Made by a program: the position numbers and the translations under genes. A DNA stretch of 64,000 nucleotides. Source: Mucilaginibacter sp. SJ (GTDB lineage Bacteria; Bacteroidota; Bacteroidia; Sphingobacteriales; Sphingobacteriaceae). How positions within the stretch are numbered: position 1 is the first letter of the stretch; every line of letters begins with the position of its first letter. Under the pieces are notes generated by a model, which did not search any database, was not told the DNA's origin, and saw nothing but the letters and a program-made list of their open reading frames with translations. The stretch covers positions 5,456,001 to 5,520,000 of the forward strand of contig NZ_CP118631.1 of the NCBI RefSeq assembly GCF_028993635.1, read 5' to 3'. Shown here piece by piece: positions 16,782 through 24,476 of this stretch.

Positions 16782-18857
16782 TTACCAGATCTTTGTCCTG
16801 TCTTCCGGTTTTTTATACAACTTATCGCCGGGTTTTACATCAAAGGCCTTGTACCATGCGCTGATATTGGTTATCGGCGCGTTGGTACGGAACTGCTCGG
16901 GCGAGTGTGGATCTATCAGGAGACGTTGTGCTGCCGATTCGGGTGTTTGCGATAGGCGCCACAACTGTGCCCATGACAAAAAGAAACGCTGATCGGGTGT
17001 AAAGCCGTCAATAGTATTGGCCGACTGGCCCTGTTTGGTTTTACTAAAGGCTTCATACGCAATGTTCAATCCACCAAGATCAGCCAGGTTTTCGCCAAGG
17101 GTAAGTTTACCGTTTACGTGCAGGGTGTCAAGAACGGTAAAGGCGTTGAATTGTTTAACCACCTGATCCGCGCGCGACTTAAACTTATCTGCATCTTCTT
17201 TAGTCCACCAATCGCGCAGCGTGCCATCGGCATCGTACTGGCGGCCCTTGTCATCAAAACCGTGTGTCATTTCGTGGCCTATTACCGCACCAATGCCGCC
17301 GTAGTTAACGGCATCATCGGCCTTGAAATCACAGAACGGGAACTGCAGGATTCCGGCAGGGAGCACAATCTCATTGTTAATTGGATTGTAATAAGCGTTA
17401 ACAGTTGCCGGCGTAATTCCCCAGCGGGTTTTATCAACCGGTTTACCTAAACGGCTCACATTAAAGTTGTAACGCCATTTGCTTGCAGCGCGCATGTTAC
17501 CGAAATAGTCTTCGCGGTTAATTACAATGCCATCATATTTTTCCCAGTTATCCGGATAACCTATTTTTACGGTAAAGGCATTTAGCTTTTTAAGTGCGCG
17601 TTCTTTGGTTGCAGGGCTCATCCAGTCAAGGCGTTTAATGCGGTCGCCAAGGGTTGCTTTAAGATTGTTTACCAAATCAACCATGTATTGTTTGGCGGCC
17701 GGTGTAAAGTATTTCTCAACAAAAAGCTGCCCCAACAATTCGCCAAAGTAGCTATCAACACGGGCACTCATCCGTTCGGTACGCGGGGTTTGTACTTTTT
17801 GACCACTTAACGCGCTGTTGTAAGCAAAGTTTGCATTAATAAAATCAGAACTTAAATGAGGGGCACTGCCCCGTAGTATATTCCAGCGCAGGTAAACTTT
17901 CCATTTGGCAACAGGAGTAGCTGTCAATGCAGAATCAACGGCCCTGAAAAATGATGGTTGCGCAACAAGCATACTATCCTGCCCGCCCATGTTAATGGCC
18001 GGTAGTATTTTCGACCACTTTAAATGTGGTGTTTGCTTTTCAAAATCGGTTATTAGAAACTTGTTGTAAGTTACATGTGGGTCGCGCATGGCTACGCGGC
18101 TCAATTGCGCTTTGGCCCAGGTATATTCCAGGTCATAAACTATGGCGGCGTTTTTCGCTGCCTCATTGGCACTGGTTCCGCTAAGGATGAATAAAGTTGT
18201 GGCCAGCTTTTTCAAGGCGGCCTGTGCTTTTTTTGAACGCGGATCGTTTTTCAGATAATAATCCCTGTCGGGCATGGTTGTGCCGCTCTGGCCAAGGCTT
18301 ATAACATATTTGTTTACATTCTTTTCATCCTGCTCAACCCCCGAACTGAAAATTGGGGAGTCTACTCCGTAAACGCGCTCATAAATCAATTCATTAATAA
18401 AATCGTTAAGATTTTTCAAATGGTCAATACGCTGCAGGTCGGCTTTGATAGGCTCGTAACCTCGTTTTTCGATGGTTAAGCTATCCATACCGCTGGCGTA
18501 CAGATCGCCAACGCGCTGCTTCAGGCTGCCTTTGGGTTGTGAGGCTGATATCTGGCTTACTTCGTTCAGCAGGTCAATGAGTTTATTTCTATTTTCCTGG
18601 CGCAGGATCTGGGTACTGCCCCAGCGGGATTCTTTTGCCGGGATGCTGTTTTGTTTTAACCAGCCGCCGTTGGCATATTCAAAAAAATCGTCGCCCGGCT
18701 TTACGCTCCGGTCCATATTAGCGGGATCAATAAACTTTTTAGGAGTAATAGCAGTTTTGTGCTTTGACTTTGCAGGCTTTGGCCCGTCTAAAGCGAAAGT
18801 ATTTACTGATATAATAAGAATGATAACCAGTAATAAACAGTTTAACTTTAATTTCAT
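16782..18857 (-). CDS. M13-family (neprilysin/PepO-like) zinc metallopeptidase
   Basis: Exported endopeptidase of 691 residues, the usual length for bacterial PepO. The N-terminus is a signal peptide (LNCLLLVIILIISVNTFA). The zinc site is HEMTH (H528, E529, H532) within VIGHEMTHGFDDKGRQYDADG, and the third ligand is in GENLADLGGLNIAYEAF. The N-terminal M13 domain covers about 45-430 (MDRSVKPGDDFFEYANGGWL at its start) and the catalytic domain about 480-691. The C-terminus KPEDRTKIW is typical, with a conserved final Trp. It is a single transcription unit with its own terminator. Confidence 0.95.
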   Translation of the reverse strand: MKLKLNCLLLVIILIISVNTFALDGPKPAKSKHKTAITPKKFIDPANMDRSVKPGDDFFEYANGGWLKQNSIPAKESRWGSTQILRQENRNKLIDLLNEVSQISASQPKGSLKQRVGDLYASGMDSLTIEKRGYEPIKADLQRIDHLKNLNDFINELIYERVYGVDSPIFSSGVEQDEKNVNKYVISLGQSGTTMPDRDYYLKNDPRSKKAQAALKKLATTLFILSGTSANEAAKNAAIVYDLEYTWAKAQLSRVAMRDPHVTYNKFLITDFEKQTPHLKWSKILPAINMGGQDSMLVAQPSFFRAVDSALTATPVAKWKVYLRWNILRGSAPHLSSDFINANFAYNSALSGQKVQTPRTERMSARVDSYFGELLGQLFVEKYFTPAAKQYMVDLVNNLKATLGDRIKRLDWMSPATKERALKKLNAFTVKIGYPDNWEKYDGIVINREDYFGNMRAASKWRYNFNVSRLGKPVDKTRWGITPATVNAYYNPINNEIVLPAGILQFPFCDFKADDAVNYGGIGAVIGHEMTHGFDDKGRQYDADGTLRDWWTKEDADKFKSRADQVVKQFNAFTVLDTLHVNGKLTLGENLADLGGLNIAYEAFSKTKQGQSANTIDGFTPDQRFFLSWAQLWRLSQTPESAAQRLLIDPHSPEQFRTNAPITNISAWYKAFDVKPGDKLYKKPEDRTKIW

Positions 18858-19063
18858 CTCAATTTTGAAAATTAAAGTTAGTAAAATAGAAGGTATTTAT
18901 GCACAGAGGGCCGTTAGTGATTGAACCAGTGGATAATGGCGTCCAGCCTTGTTTTTTTCAAAATATCAAGCCAGAAACGGTATAAAGGCATAGTTTTCAT
19001 GTCAACTTGAATGTTACTATATAATAACTGGTTAATTGTAAAAATATTGTGGGAGCGGGGATT

Positions 19064-19130
19064 GTTCATGGTTGATAGATCATGGTTCATGGTTTTTGGG
19101 GTGGTAGATCATGGTTTATAGATGACTGAT
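19064..19130. repeat. GGTTCATGG word repeats, left block of the pre-valS spacer
   Basis: Degenerate tandem words (gttcatggttgatagatcat, ggttcatgg, agatcatggtttatagatga) of the family also found at 14396-14534, 19546-19574 and 47932-48021. The block at 19546-19574 (aaaccatcatctatgaacca, then tgaactata) is inverted relative to this one, so the two bracket most of the spacer before valS. The rest of 18858-19635 holds the inverted pair at 19175-19510 and other degenerate words, and no gene was seen. Confidence 0.7.
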
Positions 19131-19174
19131 AATGATTGCATGTTGTGGTGATAATCGTTTTATAAAAGTACTGG

Positions 19175-19510
19175 TCTGCGTTAGGGATGGTAGCGGATAC
19201 CGGCCAAGTGGCTAAGGCCTTGTGCAGTATGAGCGTACAGCCCGGGCCGCAGGCAACGCCATAATTCTGAACCGGGATTTGGGTGGATTTTTGGGATTAA
19301 TGGGATTTTATAAAAATTTTTTAACTCAAATAAACTCGGATGGGATAGGTTGGTACGGTGAAAAAAACTAAACAATACGTAAAACAACTAAACGCTAATC
19401 TCAATTCTCTAATCTCTTTTTCCGGGCATTACCTCCGGCCCGGGCTGTACGCTCATACGCCTGCAGGCATTACGCCCGTGGGCCGGTATCCGCTACCATC
19501 CCTAATGCGG
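19175..19510. repeat. Pair of about 85-bp repeats in inverted orientation
   Basis: The left arm 19175-19260 and right arm 19427-19510 share long blocks when one is reverse complemented: TTAGGGATGGTAGCGGATAC followed by CGGCC, and GTATGAGCGTACAGCCCGGG followed by CCG, with a more variable middle. The 166-bp interior contains other words (gggatttgggtggatttttg and similar). Short open frames across this region are repeat-derived and not believed. Confidence 0.8.
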
Positions 19511-19596
19511 CCTACGCTCTTGACCGATCAAAAACTATCAGTTTAAAACCATCATCTATGAACCATGAACTATATTCCCAAAAAAATCCCCCAACC

Positions 19597-19629
19597 TTTG
19601 GCTATGAACCGTTAACTATCGTATTTTTG
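19597..19629 (+). promoter_or_regulatory. valS promoter: TTTG (-33) and TATTTTTG (-7)
   Basis: TTTG at 19597-19600 and TATTTTTG at 19622-19629 match the Bacteroidota promoter elements with 21 bp between them. The -7 box ends six bases before the ATG at 19636, so the transcript should start at or within a few bases of the start codon. This argues against the upstream ATG at 19558. Confidence 0.65.
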
Positions 19630-19635
19630 CGCGTT

Positions 19636-22335
19636 ATGAGTATTGCTAAAACATATATCCCTAAAGAAACCGAAGAAAAATGGTACAGTTACTGGTTGCA
19701 GCACGGCTTTTTTAAGTCGGTGCCTGATGAGCGCGAACCTTATACTATAGTCATTCCGCCGCCAAACGTTACCGGGGTTTTACACATGGGCCACATGCTC
19801 AACAATACCATACAGGATGTGCTGGTTCGCCGCGCCCGAATGAAAGGTAAAAACGCCTGCTGGGTTCCCGGTACCGACCACGCCAGTATTGCCACTGAGG
19901 CTAAAGTTGTCGCCATGCTTAAAGAGCGTGGTATCAGCAAAAAAGACCTTACCCGCGAAGAGTTTTTAACTTACGCCTGGGAATGGAAGGAAAAATACGG
20001 CGGCATTATCCTTGAACAGCTTAAAAAATTAGGTGCCTCCTGCGATTGGGACCGCACCAAATTTACCATGGACGAGAATCTTTCGGAAGCGGTTATTGAT
20101 ACGTTTATCCACCTGTACAAAAAAGGTTTGATCTATCGCGGTATCCGCATGATTAACTGGGACCCGCAGGGCAAAACCGCGGTGAGCGACGAAGAAGTTA
20201 TCCGCAAGGAAGTTAACCAGAAGCTCTTTTATATTAAGTACAAAGTCGTAAATCCGAAGTCTGAAGTCTTAAGTCAGGAGTCTGAAGTAGAAAGTCAGAC
20301 TTCGGACTCAGAACTTCAGACTTCAGACTACCTAACCATCGCTACTACTCGCCCTGAAACCATTATGGCCGATGCCGCTATCTGTATCAACCCTAATGAC
20401 GAGCGTTACCTGCACCTGCACGGTAAAAAGGTTTACATCCCGCTGATCAACCGCGAGATCCCGGTGGTCCTGGATGATTATGTGACTATGGATTTTGGTA
20501 CCGGCTGTTTGAAGGTTACCCCCGCACACGATTTAAATGACTATGAACTGGGCCAGCGTCATAACCTGCCGGTCATTGATATCCTGAATGACGACGGCAC
20601 CCTGAACGAAAAGGCGCAGATACTGGTTGGTGAAGACCGTTTTGCCGCCCGTAAAAAAATAGCTGTGTTGCTGGAAGAAGCCGGCGTACTGGAAAAAGTT
20701 GAAGAATATAAATCGCAGGTTGGTTTCAGTGAACGTACCAACGCGGTTATTGAGCCAAAACTATCCATGCAATGGTTTTGCAAGATGGGCGAAATGGCCA
20801 AACCTGCTTTAGACTATGTGCTAAACGGCGAGATCAAACTGATCCCCGAAAAGTTTGTGAACACTTACCGCCATTGGATGGAGAATGTACGCGACTGGAA
20901 CATCAGCCGCCAGCTTTGGTGGGGACAACAGATCCCGGCCTGGTACCTGCCCAACGGCGAATTTGTGATTGCAAAGAACAGGGAAGAGGCTTTTGAAGAA
21001 GCGAAAAATCTCAAATCTCAAATCTCAAATCTCAAATCTGAAGATCTTATACAGGACGAAGACGTAGTTGATACCTGGTTTTCATCATGGTTATGGCCTA
21101 TCTCGGTATTTGATGGTTTTAAGGATCCGAACAATGCTGATATTAACTATTATTATCCAACTAACGACCTGGTTACCGCGCCCGAAATTTTATTTTTCTG
21201 GGTTGCCAGGATGATCATGGCCGGTCATGAGTTCAGGGGCGAAGTACCGTTCCGGAACGTATATCTTACAGGTATCGTGAGGGATAAGCAAGGTCGTAAG
21301 ATGTCAAAGCAATTGGGCAACTCTCCCGATCCGCTTGACCTGATAGCTCAATACGGTGCAGATGGTGTGCGCGTAGGCATGTTATTATGCTCGCCTGCAG
21401 GTAACGATTTGATGTTTGACGAAAGCTACTGTAAACAAGGCAGCGGCTTTGCCAACAAAATATGGAACGCCTTTAAACTGGTAAAAGGCTGGGAGGTTGA
21501 TGAAAGCCTTGCCAACCCTAACGGCGTAGCCATTGAATGGTTTGCCAACAGGTTTAACCAGGCGCTAACCGAAATTGAAGCTAACTTTGCCCAATACCGT
21601 TTATCAGAGGCCTTGATGGATACCTATAAACTGGTATGGGACGATTTTTGCGCATGGTACCTGGAGATGATCAAGCCGGCTTATCAGCATCCTATTGATA
21701 AGGCTACTTATGCAGCTACTATTCAATTCTTCGAAAATATTTTGAAGGTATTGCACCCTTTTATGCCGTTCCTTACCGAAGAATTATGGCATGATGAACT
21801 GTTTGGCGAGCGTTCTGAAACTGACTGCTGTATTGTAGCGCAATTGCCCGCTATTGGGGAAATTAATTCACGTCTGTTAAATGAAACAGAGCTTGTTAAA
21901 GATGTGGTAACCAACATCAGGAACACCCGCAAAACAAAACAAATTTCTGACAAAGAGCCGCTTGAGTTATTTGTTAAATCAAATTCAGGGATCAATTACG
22001 GCCAGTTCGAAGCTATCATTACAAGGCTTGCCAACATCAGCAAGTTTGAATCAGTAGCCGATAAAATTGAAGGGGCTATTAATTTCTTAGCCTCAACAGA
22101 TGAGTTTTATATTCCTTTCAGCGAAGAAATTGACCCGGTTGCCGAATGTGCGAAACTGAAAAAAGAGCAGGAATACCTGTTAGGTTTCCTGAAATCGGTT
22201 AATGCAAAATTGGGTAACGAACGGTTTATGGCTAATGCAAAACCCGAGATTATTGAGGTGGAGCAAAAGAAAAAGGCCGATGCCGAAGCTAAATTAACCA
22301 TCGTTGAAGAAAACTTAGCTGCTTTGGCTTGCTAA
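19636..22335 (+). CDS. valS: Valyl-tRNA synthetase with repeat-derived insertions
   Basis: Class I aminoacyl-tRNA synthetase charging tRNA-Val. The start at 19636 (MSIAKTYIPKETEEKW) is preferred over the ATG at 19558, which lies in dispersed-repeat sequence upstream of the promoter; this gives 899 residues. The HIGH motif is HMGH (residues 50-53), KMSKQ begins at residue 555, the editing domain contains ATTRPETIM, and the C-terminal coiled coil covers about 835-895. Two stretches are repeat-like: about 25 residues before LTIATTRPET (20252-20330, rich in Ser/Glu/Gln) and NLKSQISNLKSE (five copies of a 7-base unit, 21006-21040). Both keep frame and lie at surface positions of the editing region and its downstream linker (inference). 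Confidence 0.96.
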   Translation: MSIAKTYIPKETEEKWYSYWLQHGFFKSVPDEREPYTIVIPPPNVTGVLHMGHMLNNTIQDVLVRRARMKGKNACWVPGTDHASIATEAKVVAMLKERGISKKDLTREEFLTYAWEWKEKYGGIILEQLKKLGASCDWDRTKFTMDENLSEAVIDTFIHLYKKGLIYRGIRMINWDPQGKTAVSDEEVIRKEVNQKLFYIKYKVVNPKSEVLSQESEVESQTSDSELQTSDYLTIATTRPETIMADAAICINPNDERYLHLHGKKVYIPLINREIPVVLDDYVTMDFGTGCLKVTPAHDLNDYELGQRHNLPVIDILNDDGTLNEKAQILVGEDRFAARKKIAVLLEEAGVLEKVEEYKSQVGFSERTNAVIEPKLSMQWFCKMGEMAKPALDYVLNGEIKLIPEKFVNTYRHWMENVRDWNISRQLWWGQQIPAWYLPNGEFVIAKNREEAFEEAKNLKSQISNLKSEDLIQDEDVVDTWFSSWLWPISVFDGFKDPNNADINYYYPTNDLVTAPEILFFWVARMIMAGHEFRGEVPFRNVYLTGIVRDKQGRKMSKQLGNSPDPLDLIAQYGADGVRVGMLLCSPAGNDLMFDESYCKQGSGFANKIWNAFKLVKGWEVDESLANPNGVAIEWFANRFNQALTEIEANFAQYRLSEALMDTYKLVWDDFCAWYLEMIKPAYQHPIDKATYAATIQFFENILKVLHPFMPFLTEELWHDELFGERSETDCCIVAQLPAIGEINSRLLNETELVKDVVTNIRNTRKTKQISDKEPLELFVKSNSGINYGQFEAIITRLANISKFESVADKIEGAINFLASTDEFYIPFSEEIDPVAECAKLKKEQEYLLGFLKSVNAKLGNERFMANAKPEIIEVEQKKKADAEAKLTIVEENLAALAC
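20252..20330. repeat. AAGTCTGAAGTC word repeat inside valS
   Basis: Tandem degenerate words (gaagtctgaagtcttaagtc, gaagtagaaagtcag) are followed by their inverted form (acttcagacttcagact). There is a perfect 12-base inverted match: 20256-20267 with 20313-20324. The same words occur in spacers at 28828-28860, 29138-29166 and 43845-43873. Here the block is translated in frame within ValRS. Confidence 0.8.
21006..21040. repeat. Five tandem copies of a 7-base unit (AAATCTC) inside valS
   Basis: Four perfect AAATCTC units plus a fifth ending in G. They encode NLKSQISNLKSE between the catalytic-domain segment and EDVVDTWFSSWLWP. A change of one unit (7 bases) would break the gene, so copy number must be stable or selected. 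Confidence 0.85.
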
Positions 22336-22367
22336 TTGCAGAACTTACCGGCTTTGCGTAACAAGCT

Positions 22368-22396
22368 ACCGTACAGTATTTTGATTGCTGTACGGT
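22368..22396. terminator. Hairpin after valS
   Basis: Arms ACCGTACAG (22368-22376) and CTGTACGGT (22388-22396) with an 11-base loop, 32 bp after the valS stop and before the kinase gene. There is no T-run, so it may act as a weak terminator or RNA-stabilising element. Confidence 0.45.
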
Positions 22397-22434
22397 GGCC
22401 TGTTCAATTGCAGGGCCAATGTTAAGTTCTGAAT

Positions 22435-24246
22435 ATGAGTAATAAAGTAAGTTTTTTTAACTTATCAATTTATAAGATTTTGTCGAAGGAGCAATCGTTC
22501 CTTGACCAGGCCCGGATTCGTTTATTGTATTATGGGTTCTTCCTTATTTTTGTTGCCCTTGGGGCACTTTACCTGAACGTTTATTTCCAAAACCAAAAAA
22601 TGCTTGCTGATACCGCCCTGTTTTTGATGGGAGCGGTAGTTGTGTTATTTAAGTATTTAACCTGGCGGCCCGACTGGCGCGGCGCAACACATGCCCTGCT
22701 TATTGTGGGTACCCTTGTTAATACCAGCCTGGTTTATGCCTCTATGCAAACGGTAAATATCATTACCGTGCAGGTTATTATAATCGTGATCGTATTCAGC
22801 TATTATATGCTTGGCCAGCAATGGGGGCTCATGTACTCGTTGCTTAATACAGTACCGGTTTTGGTATTTATGATCATTGAATACAACAGTGGGTACATTA
22901 TTAGTATAAAACCTAACAAAGTTGATCAGTCTACCATTATCATCAGCCTGTTTGCCAATTTTATATTGCTTATTTTTATCCACAGCCATTTTTATACTGC
23001 TTTTTTAAAAAACATTAAGCACCTTAAAGATAGCAGCAGGGAGCAGGCCCGGCTTTACAATAAGATGGAAACAGCTATTGAAAAGGCAGAGAAATCAGCC
23101 CAGGCCAAATCAGAGTTCTTGTCAACCATGTCGCATGAAATCCGTACGCCGTTAAATGCGGTGATCGGGATGAGTAATTTGCTGATGATGAGCAACCCGA
23201 GGCCCGACCAGCGGGAGAACCTTGAAATTCTTAAGTTTTCGGCCAATAACCTGTTAGCCATTGTTAATGACGTGCTTGATTTCAGCAAGATTGAGTCGGG
23301 GAAGGTAGTATTTGAAAATATCCGCTTCAACCTTGTTGAGCTGATGAACAATATTTGCGGCGGGCAAATACTGAAGGCCGAAGAGAAAGGCTTGCTTTTT
23401 AAGCTTGATGTTGATAGCTCATTGAAAGATAAGGTGCTTTTTGGCGATCCTACCCGCATAACCCAGATCATTTTTAACCTGGTTAGCAACGCTATAAAAT
23501 TTACGCCGCAGGGAAACATATGGGTAAGGGTTACTTGTGTGGAAGACCGGCATAACACCGTTACCGTTAACTTTTCGGTAAGGGACACCGGCATCGGTAT
23601 CGAAAAAGAAAACCTTGAAACTATATTTGAACCGTTTACGCAGGAATCATTAGCTACTACCCGGGAGTATGGCGGCACAGGGCTTGGCCTGGCCATAGTT
23701 AAGCGTTTGCTTGAGCTGCAGGAACTGCAAATGACCGTTAACAGTACAATGGGGCGCGGATCAGAGTTTTCTTTTCATATGGAATTTCCTGTATCTACAG
23801 AGGTATTGCCGGTTGCAGTAGCCACCGCTCCCGAAGCTAAACAAATTTCAGAAAACCCGCTGGCCTGTTTACGCGTGCTTATTGCCGAAGATAATATGGT
23901 TAATGTGATGCTGATGAAGAAACTGCTGAGCAAGTGGAGCATTAACCCAACCATTGCCGAAAACGGGGAACGGGCAGTTGAGTTTATGCAGTACGGCAAT
24001 TTTGATATTATATTAATGGACCTCCAGATGCCGGTGATGAACGGCTTTGATGCAGCTAAGGAGATCCGTAAAATGGCCGATCCTAAAAAATCAAGCATAC
24101 CGATCATCGCGCTTACTGCTTCCGCGCTTTTTGACATCAAAGAACAGGTATACGAAGCCGGCATGAATGATTATGTATCCAAGCCTTTTAAACCTGACGA
24201 CCTGCTGGAGAAGCTTAATAATTATACTTTGAAAAAGGTGATGTAA
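22435..24246 (+). CDS. Hybrid sensor histidine kinase with receiver domain
   Basis: Membrane hybrid two-component kinase, 603 residues. The N-terminus has about six hydrophobic segments (residues 30-190: LYYGFFLIFVALGALYLNVY, ALFLMGAVVVLF, HALLIVGTLV, VQVIIIVIVFSYYML, LLNTVPVLVFMIIEY, IIISLFANFILLIFI), then a short coiled coil (200-225). HisKA has the phosphorylatable H234 (TMSHEIRTPLNAV). The ATPase domain has N348 (NLVSNAIKF), the RDTGIGI box at 383-389 and GGTGLGLAIV. A receiver domain (479-598) has phospho-acceptor D529 (IILMDLQMPVMNG) and conserved K583 (YVSKPF). There is no DNA-binding output domain and no neighbouring regulator, so the final output is unknown. Confidence 0.95.
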   Translation: MSNKVSFFNLSIYKILSKEQSFLDQARIRLLYYGFFLIFVALGALYLNVYFQNQKMLADTALFLMGAVVVLFKYLTWRPDWRGATHALLIVGTLVNTSLVYASMQTVNIITVQVIIIVIVFSYYMLGQQWGLMYSLLNTVPVLVFMIIEYNSGYIISIKPNKVDQSTIIISLFANFILLIFIHSHFYTAFLKNIKHLKDSSREQARLYNKMETAIEKAEKSAQAKSEFLSTMSHEIRTPLNAVIGMSNLLMMSNPRPDQRENLEILKFSANNLLAIVNDVLDFSKIESGKVVFENIRFNLVELMNNICGGQILKAEEKGLLFKLDVDSSLKDKVLFGDPTRITQIIFNLVSNAIKFTPQGNIWVRVTCVEDRHNTVTVNFSVRDTGIGIEKENLETIFEPFTQESLATTREYGGTGLGLAIVKRLLELQELQMTVNSTMGRGSEFSFHMEFPVSTEVLPVAVATAPEAKQISENPLACLRVLIAEDNMVNVMLMKKLLSKWSINPTIAENGERAVEFMQYGNFDIILMDLQMPVMNGFDAAKEIRKMADPKKSSIPIIALTASALFDIKEQVYEAGMNDYVSKPFKPDDLLEKLNNYTLKKVM

Positions 24247-24340
24247 GTCCCACCCAAACCCTCCCCGGAAGGGAGGGCTTTAAAAACTGCTATCGCTAAA
24301 CTTCAACCAGTTCAAGCTGCTAAGCAAAAGGGTGGGGCTC

Positions 24341-24456
24341 GTGCGATTCCCCTCTTGAGAGGGGCGGAGGGGTGTGTCTCTCTGCTTTGATATTCAAATC
24401 GTATAAACACACCCCTGCTCTTGCTCATTCCCTACGCGCCTCTCAATAGGGGATTT
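24341..24456. repeat. GATTCCCCTCTTGAGAGGGG palindromic repeat, copy 1
   Basis: The block 24341-24377 (GTGCGATTCCCCTCTTGAGA onward through GGAGGGGTGTGT) is followed by an inverted ACACACCCCTGCTC block and a closing half ending near 24456. The left block is almost identical to 26594-26630. It lies between the convergent kinase and GH2 genes. Confidence 0.75.
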
Positions 24457-24476
24457 TAAAGCGCTCACCTAATGGC

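Noticed and set aside
19181..19546. Two short open frames in the spacer before valS
   Set aside because: They run through the inverted 85-bp repeats and lack starts, coding bias or motifs; they are repeat-derived.
19558..19635. N-terminal extension of ValRS from the ATG at 19558
   Set aside because: It is GGTTCATGG repeat sequence upstream of a strong promoter; ValRS homology begins after 19636.
21006..21040. CRISPR array or spacer-like array
   Set aside because: Units are 7 bases, without spacers, inside valS. No cas genes are present. It is a microsatellite-like word repeat.
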